From assembly GCA_016490735.1 (NCBI GenBank), contig JAEMWC010000389.1, positions 248,501-312,500 of the forward strand: 64,000 bases of DNA. Reading direction: 5' to 3'. The stretch is from Pachyseris speciosa (taxonomy: Eukaryota > Cnidaria > Anthozoa > Scleractinia > Pachyseridae). The translations under genes and the position numbers were made by a program. This document shows, in pieces, positions 1 through 11,800 of this stretch; position 1 is the stretch's first letter; every line of letters begins with the position of its first letter. A model generated the notes under the pieces. That model had not been told where the DNA came from and did no database searches. It saw only the letters and a program-made list of their open reading frames with translations.

Positions 1-884
1 TCATTGCTGAAAGCGGATAGAATGGCATTCGCACAGATGTACGAGCCGAAGGAGCAAGTTTGCGGTCCATCCATGCAAACAACGGCGCCATACATGTGCG
101 AATTTGATCAAATCAGTTTATTTTGACGAACTTGAACATTTTCTCACCAAACCTGGTCGGAAACAAGACACCTGAGGGAAAAGCAAGAGGAATATTCAGG
201 TTATGCTTCAAGAAATAGCTTTAAGAAATTTGTTTTGCTGCGTGGCACACAAACTGGAACCGCGGCCGAACACAAAAACAACGAGAACGGCGACGGCCAT
301 TCTTCTGATTTTTACAAAACATCTTATTTGCAACCACTAAAAGTTTGAAGCTGGTGATCGATACGTTGGATTGAGTGCAGGTCAGAACATTTGCAGTGTG
401 TGTTAACTTTTATTTTTTTTAAAGTGTCACTGATCACTGGAAGTGAATATTGCTGCAAATATTTAGTTGTTTTTTCAGTTTGGTTTGAAGAGACTGGCCC
501 GTGAGCATATTTACAGAGTGGAAATGTCGGTACTTGTTGTTCAACACATACTTTTGATTTCGTTTAGTTGAGTTAAAAAACTCTTGCGGTTTTGCAGCAA
601 ATAATAGTGCGTTTCAACTAAACATCAACAGCCCGGAAATTTTTCTCTGGGCTGCAAGAAATTTTTAGACGCGATCCCAACACTGTTTCTTGTCGTTCTA
701 AAACACTGACTCAGCTATGAAAAGATAAATTCCATTTGTATTTTGGTTCCTGCATTTCGAAATTTCTCTCGTTAATTCCGCTTCGAAGATAGCTAAGCTT
801 AATGTTTTCAGTAATGGCTGCCGTTTCGAGGGAAAATTTTATGGAGCTTTCTCTGTTTGTTGAAGCGTTGATTGACCATATAAG
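1..884. other. No recognisable gene
   Basis: AT-rich sequence with only short open frames. I see no domain, RNA gene or clear repeat structure. Confidence 0.5.
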
Positions 885-1698
885 GTAGTGCAGGTATATG
901 AGCTGATAGCCTGTCTCCGGCTAGCCAATGAAAATGCTGGAAATCTGATATCCGTAGTTCAGTTTTTAATAAACCCATATATTTCCTATGCAATATTAGC
1001 ATGGGGAAGTGCATACAAAACACATATTGATAAGATACAACTAAACAAAATCATTCTCTTAGGCTTATTTTCTTTGCCACCACTTATGGTGAGCACACAG
1101 AAAGTGCACTTCCCCTGCTAAATGTATTAGATGTTCTTACGGTACATAATGTTTATGGATTTCACATTCTAAAATTCACGTACCTTTGGCATAAAGGCCT
1201 CCTGCCAAAGCTGTTTCAAATTATTTTCAATATGCCAGTAATGTTCACAAATACAATACCAGGTATGCATCGAAACGAAACCTTTACGTAAAAACCTGCG
1301 AACTAATACGGGAAAACAAACAATCGGATATGCTGCATGTATCGTCTGGGACAAAATTCCCTTAAATCTTAAAGAATTAAACATATACCAATTCTCAAAA
1401 CAACTGAAACCTTATTTACTGTCAGAACAGCATAGTTAAACATAACTTAAGCATATGCTCTTTCTCTCTTATTACATTGTACTTTTAAAACCGCTTCTTT
1501 GAAAATAGATTCTATCTCAATTCTTTATACTGACTTTAAAATCTGGAGAACTGGCTAGAAAATCTTAGGATTATTTCAGCTATAGGCTTTATAAAGTACA
1601 AACAAATATTATCTTTTCTCTATTTATATATGTATGTAATTAAGTACAAGGCGAATAAAGGTGTTGTTGCTGTTGTTGTTGTTGTTGTTGTGGTAGGT
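885..1698 (+). mobile_element. LINE fragment, 3' end, with GTT-repeat tail
   Basis: The translated plus strand shows the C-terminal part of a jockey/CR1/L2-like reverse transcriptase: an INPYISYAILAWGSAYKTH block, then, in shifted frames, a weaker stretch around a WHKGLLPKLF motif. Several frameshifts and stops break it, so it is a dead 5'-truncated copy. The insertion appears to end in a GTT microsatellite (about 1660-1695), a tail type common in this LINE group. The exact clade cannot be told from this fragment. Confidence 0.65.
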
Positions 1699-2284
1699 AA
1701 ACGGGTGTGTTACCACTACACCATCAGAACAACAACGTACGCTGGAAACGCGGGAAACGAAGATTGTAATAAACGTGGCTCGAAGTGTGAATCTCCAGGG
1801 AAATTTTCTTTCAAGGTGACAAAGTAATGGAAGCCTTTAACTCTATTTGCAACGAATCTGGGGATCAAGGCAATGGTGTATGACATGAAGTTAACTCAGT
1901 CAGCTACAAAGGAGGCAACCTCGTTCCCAGGGTGAGGTTGCAAAAAATGCCAGTCAAATAAGGACCGTGAACGAAGATCCTGCTTGCTTGTACGTTGGAT
2001 CTTACAGGAGATCTAATCAACCAAACTTGAAAAATAGACGATTAGGAGTCCAAAGACTACTGCAAGATTGATACAACATAATATAATATATAGATTTAGC
2101 CAAGCCTAAAAGCGGAGCTCCGCGATTATTATTTTTATTTTTTACTGGTATGGAGCAACACCGCATGGCTTTCCTTGCGCCAATTTTTTATGTTTAGAGC
2201 AGTCAACAGGAATTGACTGCGGTTTAAGAACCTCAAAACATTTCAAGAAAATAATACAGTCGACAAGTTTAGCAATCAAAGAAC
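1699..2284. other. Intergenic, nothing recognised
   Basis: No coding signal. A short GC-rich AGCGGAGCTCCGC palindrome lies near 2111-2123 and recurs near 4075, probably a small dispersed repeat. Confidence 0.4.
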
Positions 2285-2625
2285 GATCAAATATTTTCAT
2301 CCAACATCGTTGGACAAGCGTGTTTGAAGGTTTAGCCACCTCTCACAATAGTGCATTAAATGGCTTTCCATGTTTGATCAAACATGTTCATCCAAAAATT
2401 ACGCATTACGAACAAATTTTTGATCGTTTAGCCACTCCAACAAACAAATCGTACACAAAAGGTGAAAAGCAACCAAATGAACCACATGACGTCGAAAATT
2501 TGAGCGATAATACGCAAAAGTAACTTTTTGACTCACTTGGTTCGGTGTTTGGTCAAACATTATTATGCGTTTAGCCACCAAACGTCATGTGTGACAAACA
2601 CGATGTTGGAAGAAAATATTTGACC
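2285..2625. mobile_element. MITE with 26-bp terminal inverted repeats
   Basis: The ends 2285-2310 and 2600-2625 are inverted copies differing at two positions (AAATATTTTC followed by CCAACATCGT in both). The 341-bp interior has only chance open frames and several GTTTAGCCAC-like subrepeats. Internal tracts such as TTTGATCAAACATG make it partly self-complementary. This fits a non-autonomous DNA transposon. No target duplication is obvious. Confidence 0.65.
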
Positions 2626-3929
2626 TTTTAGCCGGGGCTTAACAAACATAATTCGTAGTAAGTTAAGCTTAGACATAAGCTTAAATGTCGTAGAAGAGAG
2701 AAAAAGGAAGAAAATCCTGATAGTTTGGATAAGTAATGGCATTGGAATGAGTAAAATTAAGGATTAATGTCACTTGTTTTTTCAGAAATTTGCTGAAATT
2801 GCCCTCGTCGCGCAAAACATAAGTGATACTTTACGAGGACTCATTGCGATTACGAGTTAATAACATAGGGGGAAACGTTTCTTTCAGTTCTTAATACTGT
2901 AGAAACACAGACGTCGAAAAACATGTGCAGTCGGAATTAACCTCTCGTTCGCTTCCGAGCAAAACAACAAACAAACAATTCGACTAGCTACTTCTTGGTG
3001 TCCAAAACGAGTAGACTGTTATTTAGATCCATTCGAGATAAAAACACAAGTTTCCTTCCTAAACAAAAGCAACAGCAACTAAATCAAATGCTAAGCTTCA
3101 ATTTATTTAAAGTTACCTGTGTTGTCGAGCTTTCAACCACTTGAAAATACGTATCGATCCCCTTTAGTAAAAACACGCATCTACAAAAATAGCAAACGGC
3201 TTGTCCAAAGAAAGAACTTCTTCCACCAAGTTTGAACTACTCGTTCCTCCCATTAATGCCGGTAAATTAATTGCTAAGTGAACTTTCTTGGTGAGCTGCA
3301 AGATGCGGCGGTAAAGTGAACAAGCCCTTGAAGCGTTAATTCATTTTGTTTTTCAACCACACAATCCGGGCGCCATACAAGTGGATCCAAAATTTAAAAA
3401 TTTCCAGAGAAAAATCTTTTCTTCTTCCATTTGATCAGTTGAAAATTCACCTTCCGGAGTATCTTTCAAGTAGTTCTTGATTTTTATGCCTTTTACGCGA
3501 ATTAAAAGACAGAACTTCGAAGGAGATGAAGTTGTTTTGCTCAAATAAGAAGTTGTTTTGCTCAAAATGAAGAAACCAACTGAATGTGAAATCTCGAGCC
3601 GCAGAAAGCGCGCGAAAAATAAAGCCTCGTTTTGGCTTGGGTGTCTCGTTTTGGTTAAGTTAACCTAACTTGAGCTTGCGATCCAATCGAAAACCATAAC
3701 CTGGTCTGCGGTCAACTTAAAAAAAAACCAGCTGGCCTCGATGAGCTCTAAATTTGAGCCTGTGATATGGTCACGTGATACTGGTCAGCGGAAACCTTGA
3801 TTTGACATCTGTCAATTGGCCATGACACGGATGCCCTATATCGACCCCTATATCAAAGATGTACGCTGTAAACTAGGCGATCAGCTGGAGTATGTCCGCC
3901 ATGTTGGCCGCCATGTTTGGCTTATTATG

Positions 3930-3960
<31 letters not shown>

Positions 3961-5257
3961 GACCTCGTCGTCGTGTGTGCCCACGAGCAATACCGCTAGC
4001 CATTTTTACCATGAAGAAAAGCAGTTGACGGGTTTCTATAAGTATGGTGCTCCGCATAGCGGCCCTTCGGGCATCCGGAGCTCCGCTATTACAGCCAAAT
4101 ATTAATTTTTAGGTGGTGAGGGAGACGGAAAGAGCGAGGGGCGTCGTGATTTCTTAGCTGCTAAAACACTGAGTCGCCTTAGTTGAAGAGTCGTTATGAG
4201 CCACTGAACTCGGAAAATAAATTATAAACCACTCGCGCGTAGATCGTTTTGCTTCCTCAAAATCGAAGGAGAGAGCGAATGATCGGGTGAAATCGCTATA
4301 TATCTCATGTTAGCAAGCCATATAGTCATCCTCGTATATTATTCCCATACACTCTCGAGTAAGTAAAGCAGCTCAGCCTCGAGTACCACAAAGAATTTAA
4401 GGATATCAGATGGAAAAAACCATGTCTCAAAATGATCACCCCAACAAAGACATTGTAAATTACATATATTAATGTTATTCTTATTATTTTATTTATTTTC
4501 TTAATACCATAGCCAATTAATCCAATCAAATTGCAAATTATCTTACAAGGTATTATATTTTTTCTCACTCAGTTGTATCATTGTAAATAATGCAGAAGTC
4601 TGTTAACATTATTTTATTTAAATTTTTGTAGATACGCTTTAGTTTGTAGGTCCACATCAGCTTTTTAGTTGCCTTTTTTAATGACCTACATGACAAATAA
4701 AGTATGTATGTATGTATGTATGTATGTATGTATGTATCAACTTCCTAATACCGAAAACAGGTTACAACCAGCGGTCCGGTGACAACAATAGCAATATTGT
4801 TTATGCTGGTAGGATTTGTTGCCGAACCCAGCGTTCAGGTTCCTTTATCTCTTTCGCTAGTAAATATGTAAATATGTAAATATTTAATTAAGATATTTTT
4901 ATCGTTTTTATAGTAGTAGTGGTCTTAAATAATTATTGATTGTAAATTTTCAGCCCTTTAATTCTGCAATGTGGCAAATAAACGGTTTGTTCTTCTTCTT
5001 CTTCTTCTTCTTGGCAATACTACTGTGAGAGGATTGTATATTAACATGAAGAATATACCGTGAAATCAGCCTCACACCTCAGCCTCTAGCTCGTATTCGT
5101 GTTATCTGATCTTGATCATTGACTGCCAGTAGGCTGACGTATTGTGTATTTTACACAGCGTCCAAGGTGAAAGCATTTCAGCTATTAGACAAGTTGGAAG
5201 TCATTTCATAATTTAGAAAAAAAAAACAGAAAACAGTTTATAAGATCATTATAAACC
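2626..5257. other. Intergenic with simple repeats
   Basis: No gene recognised. Simple repeats include a TATG tract (about 4702-4737) and a TTC tract (about 4992-5013). Both follow AT-rich sequence ending in AATAAA-like signals (4696 and 4977) and may be tails of unrecognised retroelements. A palindromic GGAGCTCCGC block lies near 4070-4085. Confidence 0.4.
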
Positions 5258-5330
5258 GACCGGTTAGGTCAGTTAGTAGAGCACCGAACTACCGAACGGG
5301 AGGTAGCGGGCTCAAATCCCGGCCGGACCA
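5258..5330 (+). tRNA. tRNA-like sequence (pseudo-tRNA or SINE head)
   Basis: A tRNA-length segment with an A-box-like TTAGGTCAGTTAGTAGAGC and a B-box/T-arm GCGGGCTCAAATCCCGG. The 3' end GCCGGACCA could pair weakly with the 5' GACCGGT. The anticodon arm does not form a regular 5-bp stem with a 7-nt loop, so a functional tRNA is unlikely. A tRNA-derived SINE or pseudogene fits best. Confidence 0.5.
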
Positions 5331-5345
5331 ACACTCAGAATCTTT

Positions 5346-5378
<33 letters not shown>

Positions 5379-5688
5379 GATATCTGCAAATGGTCAGACT
5401 TCTCAACAGTGAAGTGTCTCGCGGGCAATCGTATGTTGAGTTGAGCTTTCTAAATATGTTACCAATGGCCAGTTATGATTAGTTAACCGAAAAGGTAATT
5501 AAATGCTTGTTTTAAAACACCGCCTTTTGTTGCTGAAAGTATATTTTTCACCACACCAAGTTAGTTTTAAACGCATTCCTAGCCATTTCACAGGACTTTA
5601 ATTTAAAAATTTTCCGGGCGAACATGCCCTCACTCACGCTAATGCGTTCGAAGTGAGCCCCCCTCCCTCCCCCCCACCCCCCACCCCA
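5331..5688. other. Intergenic; C-rich tract at PLE border
   Basis: No gene seen. A C-rich tract (5658-5688) directly abuts the truncated end of the minus-strand PLE copy. Confidence 0.45.
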
Positions 5689-6672
5689 CATAATGTGCAG
5701 GTTATGCAATAGATAACATTTGCGGAGGTACACGTGAAACGATCAGTGATCTTAACAGATCGCTTAGGGCCTGATATTTTGTCAGTGTTTTGAATGAAAG
5801 GACGTACAAGTTTTGCATCGCGAGCGCGCGCATTTAAAAGTGCCAGGTTGTTCAGTTGTTTTGAATGCGCTTTTAACTAGAAAGTTACCTACATTTTTGT
5901 CGCGTTTGAATAAAATCAGCGGTGGTTCCGAAAAGATTCTAGCAGTTTCTGGATCATTTTGCAGTATCTTAAAGTTATTAACGATGATGGCTTTAACTGG
6001 GTTATTATGCGGGTGAAATGTGAGGGTGAATGGAATTCTGTCATTCTTTTCCTTTTATGACGTCTGTAGTGCTGACTGTTGATCAATCTGCTGAGCGCGG
6101 TGATGGCTCGATTGAACCACAGAATCAGGATAGCCATGTTTCTCGAAAAAATGGCACATTTCCTCTGATTTGTTGGAAAAATCAGAGTCATCACTACATA
6201 GACGTCGAAGTCTAAGAAATTGAGAATAGGGAATGGCGTTTTTGACATGAGATGGATGTGAAGATGAATACAACAAATAACTGTGAGAATCGGTGGGTTT
6301 GTAGTGCACACTGGTACATAAACCGTTGCCGCTGATAAAAACTTTGATATCAAGAAAGGCCAGGGAAGTTTCCGAAATTTCCCAGGTATATTTTAGAGCC
6401 GGATGAAAGGAATTAACGGCGGTTATAAATTGATTGATTTCCTCCTTGCTAGACGAAATTGCGCCGATACAGTCGTCAATGTATCGACCGTAGAGTTCAG
6501 GTTTAGGACCGTTGTACTGATTGAAGAATTGGTACTCGACGTAACCTACAAAAAGATTGGCGTAGCTAGGTCCCATTTTTGTCCCCATCGCTACACCATT
6601 AATTTGCTGGTAATAGTTGTCAGCGAAAGAAAAACAGTTAAGTGTTAAAACTAGTTCAGCTCGGCGGAGTAG
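5689..6672 (-). mobile_element. Penelope-like element, truncated inverted copy
   Basis: Read leftward, this encodes PLE reverse transcriptase from motif B (MGTKMGPSYANLFV) through the catalytic YIDD (LYGRYIDDCIG) to the HHRAQQIDQQ region, then the linker up to the start of the GIY-YIG domain, where it stops at 5689. The RT part is open from 6588 to 6055; the linker has a frameshift or stops. It meets copy 1 head to head near 6672, a typical PLE arrangement in which a 5'-truncated inverted copy adjoins a fuller one. It preserves uninterrupted versions of two insertion sites used in copy 1. Confidence 0.8.
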
Positions 6673-7516
6673 CGGTTAGCAAGCGGAAAGATATAATTGT
6701 CAAATCGGCCGACAAAGGCGGCGCGGTAGTTGTTTGGCGGTCCGACCTTTACAAAGAAGAAGCTTTGCGGCAACTTTCTGACACCTCCTTTTATGCTAAA
6801 GTCGAGAAAGATCTCACTTCCACCAACCTAAAAATTGTCAAAGACACGATTCAGGACCTAATAGTCAAACAAGAATTGCCGGCTACCGCTACTGATCTCA
6901 TCATTACTACTCCGAGAACCTCGTGCATTTACTTTTTACCCAAAATCCACAAATCTAACAACCCGGGTCGACCTATCGTTTCTGCTTGTAGTTGCCCTAC
7001 CGAACTCATTTCTAGCTATTTAGACAAGATTATGGCGCCCATCGTCAAATCTTTGCCATCTAACATTAAAGACAGTCAACACGCACCTGACATTTTCCGC
7101 GATTTCAATTTCACCGGCGAAGACAAACTAATTTTCACTATGGATATTACATCTCTATACACTGTCATTCCAAACGGCGAAAGTCTTCAAGCACTTAAGT
7201 ATTTCTTCGATCAACGCACCGTCAAGGAACCAAGCTCGGAAACGCTACTCCGCCTAGCTGAACTAGTTTTAACACTTAACTGTTTTTCTTTCCCTGACAA
7301 CTATTACAAGCAAATTAATGGTGTTGCGATGGGAACAAAAATGGGACCTAGCTACGCCAATCTTTTTGTAGGTTACGTCGAGTACCAATTCTTCAATCAG
7401 TACAACGGTCCTAAACCTGAACTTTACGGTCGCTTCATTGACGACTGTATCGGCGCAATTTCGTCTAGCAAGGAGGAAATCAATCAATTTATAACCGCCG
7501 TTAATTCCTTTCATCC
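6673..7516 (+). pseudogene. PLE copy 1 reverse transcriptase, interrupted
   Basis: An open frame encodes the PLE RT: an N-terminal SADKGGAVVVW block, LPKIHK, the fingers-region RPIVSACSCPTE, motif A (FTMDITSLYT), motif B (NGVAMGTKMGPSYANLFV) and the catalytic motif as FIDD in place of the YIDD of the inverted copy. The frame begins inside the inverted-copy junction and its true N-terminus is missing. A MITE cuts it after NSFHP, and the Polinton cuts it again at 7828. It cannot make a whole protein. Confidence 0.8.
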
Positions 7517-7668
7517 AGATATCACGCACCTCTCAGTAACCTCTAATTTCATTGGTTCTTATTACCACGCAGCTCCATTATTTCAGGGCTAGGGTCCATT
7601 GTTTCTGTTGTTTGTTTATTGTTTTCTCAGCCAATCCTGTGAACTGTTCCGAGAGCTGCGTGGCGCCT
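7517..7668. mobile_element. 152-bp MITE, MULE-like, with 10-bp target duplication
   Basis: The direct repeat CCTTTCATCC flanks the insertion at 7507-7516 and 7669-7678. The inverted PLE copy has this sequence once, uninterrupted, near 6400. Imperfect terminal inverted repeats share CACGCA-CTCTC. A 9-10-bp duplication fits the Mutator-like (MULE) superfamily. There is no coding capacity. Confidence 0.7.
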
Positions 7669-7828
7669 CCTTTCATCCGGCTCTAGAATATACCTGGGAA
7701 ATTTCGGAAACTTCCCTGGCCTTTCTTGATATCAAAGTTTTTATCAGCGGCAACGGTTTATGTACCAGTGTGCACTACAAACCCACCGATTCTCACAGTT
7801 ATTTGTTGTATTCATCTTCACATCCATC

Positions 7829-8054
7829 AGTAGTATAGTGTTTGGGGGTTCCAGATCAAAAATTAATCAAATGGAATCACATACTGATTTAGGGGGGTGT
7901 TTTAGCAAAATGATCTCGGATTTTGGAAAAACTATAGTTATTTTATTTTTGATCTCGTATTAAAATGCGTGACTTTCTCGGGAGAATCACCAAGCGTGAC
8001 ATTCTCGGAAAAACAAGAAATGAGTCATCGCCTATAGCTATTATTTCTCATGTG
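7829..8054 (+). repeat. Polinton left terminal inverted repeat
   Basis: 226 bp, nearly identical to the reverse complement of 27014-27239. It has a GGGGGTGTTTTAGC-like stretch and two copies of a GCGTGAC-TTCTCGG motif near its inner edge. Terminal repeats of protein-primed elements contain the replication origin. That role is inferred here. Confidence 0.9.
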
Positions 8055-8131
8055 GAACCATCCGATGGTTACATAATTTGTTGAAGCAATTAAAGATGCA
8101 GAAAAAAAATAGCAAAACTGGTGGCCACCAG

Positions 8132-8190
8132 AACCTCTCATGAGGGACTTAATTTGGAATTTGAATCACCACCCGTCCCTCATGAGAGGT
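8132..8190 (+). other. 16-bp hairpin followed by a T-run
   Basis: ACCTCTCATGAGGGAC (8132-8147) is the exact reverse complement of 8175-8190, with a 27-nt loop. Each arm also contains the palindrome CTCATGAG. A run of T follows immediately on the plus strand. It lies in the non-coding zone between the polymerase stop and the left terminal repeat and could be an RNA 3'-end or processing signal, or a packaging/origin structure. Confidence 0.55.
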
Positions 8191-8313
8191 TTTTTTTTGT
8201 TTTTTGAATTCCCACCACCACACCACCAGAGCACTATCCGTTTTGTTCCCACCACCACTCCGCTCTGGCTCTATCAGACCCTCTTAGGGCCAAGTATTGT
8301 TTAATTGTTTTTT

Positions 8314-8404
8314 TCACCCTCCGGCTTGAGATTGAACCGGCACTTCTGTCAAGCCTAAGCTCCACTATAGCTCTACCCAACAATCCGACACCATCTCAGG
8401 GTGA
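8314..8404 (+). ncRNA. Candidate structured RNA closed by a 7-bp stem and ending in T7
   Basis: TCACCCT (8314-8320) pairs perfectly with AGGGTGA (8398-8404), and a run of seven T follows at 8405, as at RNA polymerase III ends. Inside, CCGG...CCGG (8321-8340), a GGC/GCC stem and an AGCT/AGCT hairpin can form, giving a clover-like outline of about 91 nt. It is not a normal tRNA: the T-arm is wrong and the B box is poor. On the opposite strand GGTTCAATC resembles a B box. A small element-encoded RNA is possible but unproven. Confidence 0.3.
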
Positions 8405-8423
8405 TTTTTTTATTTTTTTAACC

Positions 8424-8533
8424 CATGGAATAACGGCGGGGGTTTTTCGTTATTCCACGGGGTGGCTTGTATACATTTCGCTAACGAAAGGCCCCCGCTT
8501 TTTCCAATCGTTAGATACTTTGCATACAAGCCA
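8424..8533. other. Pair of nested hairpins near left end of Polinton
   Basis: 8424-8460 forms a 13-bp stem with one mismatch (CCATGGAATAACG with CGTTATTCCACGG). 8462-8533 is closed by TGGCTTGTATAC / GCATACAAGCCA with a smaller TTTCG-CTAA-CGAAA hairpin inside. With 8132-8190 and 8314-8404 this makes a cluster of structure in an otherwise gene-free 800 bp. Function unknown. Confidence 0.5.
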
Positions 8534-8858
8534 CACTTTATCTGTGTAAAAAAACCCTTATATTTGTGTTTGTATTTTCATTTTTATGCTTGTGGTACAT
8601 AAATGAAATTTTCAAAGAGAAAAAATAATACGCATGTGTAAAAAGCGAAAAATCTAGAATCCCCTAAACATAGTGACGTAGTTTGATGACTCATTCGAAA
8701 GGGAAACCCCCGATAAATGTTCCTGTCACATATGCTAATTCTTCGGGTAAAGGGTCAGAAAGAGGGCAGTATTTTAAATTAAATATACAACAAAACTCAC
8801 AATACTATCCTGAACTGGGCAAATCAGTGGGTTTGAGGCGATAAAAACACCGCAACAG

Positions 8859-11800
8859 CTAGATTTTATAATGTCCATATGCATAGCTTGTCACGCCATT
8901 ATCATGAATATACCGCTTGTCGTCAAAGCAGCTGAGTGATACTTTATTTATCTCATAACTTCCTAGTTGATGGTTTTGGCTTCTGATTGTTTTCATTCTA
9001 TGATGCAACTGTTTATTATCAAATAGTGTCTCTTTATAATTTTCATGTTTGATGTTATTCTTAATAATATTCTTCCTAATTCCTTTAGCAGTCTTCCCTC
9101 CTTTTCGGTTGTCTTTCATATAGCTATACATTTTCGATCGTAGACCGATGAATTCACAAATTGGAACTCCTGCAGCCTCATCTTTGAATTTACCAATTAC
9201 TTTTTTATTCGTCTTATTAAAATACGGTGAGCTTTCAGGGTAGTCGCTGTTATCGAATTTATCTTTATCGTTCCAGAAATTTCTATAGACGTCTAGGGTT
9301 TCAATTTCATAGGTCAATGAGTCTGTGTCTGTGAAGAGCAGCTTGGCCTTGTTACCGTACTTTTGTTTAATGTAGTTGTAATGGAAATCGTACATCAGTG
9401 TCTTGCTAAGGTCTAGAATACACATCCCCACGTATGCTGGCCTGTTCAGGGTGAGTGTTTCTTTTATCTTATGAACAGCTACCAAATTTTCATTGAAGAT
9501 TTTACTGCTAACATATGTCGGTTTAGCAGCCATTTTTAATAGTTTCTCTTCATCGGTGACTAATCTGACGTCTACTCGCTTTCTGAGGTTTTCCATCGTT
9601 TTTCCGAAGACTGAATTGTTCATGAGTTTGAAGAAGTCTTTCTCAAAGGAATTTTTAGCATCAGTTCTTTTCTGAGTGTTGAAGTCGATGTACTGTCTCA
9701 ACCATGGGGATTGATTGAACTCTAACACTCGATGGACTTTAGTTATTTTCAAACCGAGATCAGTATATAATTGGAGGTTCCTATAATGGAGCACGTATTT
9801 TTCTTTGTTGCTTAATGTTGGTATCAGTTTATGTACCAGACCAGTTGATATTTTATATTTCTTCGCGATGTTTTTACAATAATCTGATAGCATGTCCCCA
9901 GTCACTTTGACCTTTTACGGTCCAAGTGGATAGTCATTGTGAAGATCATGTAACTCTTGGGGGTATTCTAAATCAACTTCAAGTATCAAACCTTTGTTGC
10001 TGTCTTCTTTATACTTAGCCAGGTCTAAATTATTGATCCGCTTTTCTGTCAACCATTTGAAACCACCGGTTGGTAAATATTGACTCATAGCCCAACCATA
10101 CAAATTATTAGCATCAAGATACATTATGTACTTCGAGTGCGCCTTCTCGTCGTAATCTTTCATGTACTTGTTATTTGCTTTGCCGTAACGGCTGGCTATA
10201 AAGCTGATACCACCTCGCATACCCTTTTCAATGAACTGGAACATATCAATGTCAGTCATTAATTCCAGTTTGATATTTGTCATCTTTAACATAGCATCCC
10301 AAGATAGCCCTGGAGATGTGAAATAGTGACACGGGTCCAGTTTGTAGTACTCAAGGCATGTTTTTCTGAAGTTTTCAAATACATCAGCCAGTAGGAGTAC
10401 ATCTGTTTTAAGGTACAGGTCATGATAATCGCCCATATTTTTGATTGAGAATGTATTCCACACATTTTGAGCATGCGCATAGTCTTCATCTGATATATGC
10501 TCATCACTCAATATACTGTAGAATTCTTCTTTTGACGGCAGCGTTTGGTTAAATTTATCGAAACTATCCATATAGTCATAAGGATAAACACCTTTTTGCG
10601 CCATCAAATTAAGATCCTTTCCCTTGAACTCTTGTGAGGTGTATTTTAAGGCTTCTTTTGGTAGATTGCCAACAAGTTTTTCCAAACTAGAGCTCATGAA
10701 CTGGAAGCTATCAATGAATGTCAAGTGATTGCCAAGCATGAAAGCCATATACTTCTCCATGTTATTTGGGATAGCATTGATATTCATTTGACAGTCTTCA
10801 CCTTTCTTGTTTTTGTAAGTGTGCTTCTTAACAATGGCTCCAATCTCCTGCATAATAAAATGACTATCATAGCCTCTTAGATTGTGAAATATGACTGGTA
10901 TCTTTATTTCATCTGGGTTCACTCTGAGTTTCAGATTACAATCTTGGTGAGCAGAACCTCTATACTTGCCGGTAATATGACAATGATCTCGAACTCGGAT
11001 ATCTTTGTCAGTGTATTTTTTATCACAAATGTGACAAACTTTGGCTTTTTGGAATTTCTCTTCATCATCTTTAGTCATTTTCAATGGTTTGTTAAAATTT
11101 TTTTTCACAACATTCTTGCAATATTTGACTTCCTCCAGCATAGCTTCCATAAATTTGTACACAGCCTTTTCACCCCTGTATATTACTGCTGGTTTGCTGT
11201 ATTTATCATCATAACAACAAACTACTTTATAGCCGTAGCCACAGTCAGTATGCTTCTGATAAGCCTCTGTATATGATTTATCACTGTTGGGTTGGCAACC
11301 GTGTATTTTTTCAGTGATGGCCTCAAAATCAGCATAGATCACAAATGGTACCTGATGTTGTTTATGAAAGTTGTTGAATTTCAGTATGTTGTTATCTTTG
11401 TTTGGCATTTTTATTGCCTGTGTGCCATTTACTTGCATGCAGTTGTCCTTGTGATCATTCAGAACCCTTTCAGAGCTGAAGCATTGAAGACAGTGCATAC
11501 AAAAGTGTTTTCTTTCTTTGTGCTTTGTTTGATTGTACATAAACTTATTGAAATCTTTGATTAGCACATAATGCTTGTTTTCATTTTCAGTTATAAGAAG
11601 CACATTCAAGCAGTCTGCATATTTCTCTTTTGATACATATATTGGATATGGTTGTTTATCCTCATAACCGAAAACATTGATGTTGATCTCATTTTGTTTT
11701 TCAATCTTATTGTAATGTTTGGTAGTCACTGGAAATTCAATCCTTGTATAATCCAATTTTTCAATGTATTGCTTGTCTGATTTTTTAGCCCTCTGTGGGT

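Noticed and set aside
1630..1827. Small ORF with a valine run
   Set aside because: Translation of a GTT microsatellite at a LINE end.
8314..8404. A genuine tRNA gene
   Set aside because: Acceptor-like stem and T-run are present, but no proper T-arm, anticodon arm or B box on the same strand.
9915..9917. Polymerase TAA as a programmed readthrough or recoded stop
   Set aside because: The TAA lies within a conserved stretch and I see no readthrough motif or structure after it. A nonsense mutation or sequencing error is simpler.
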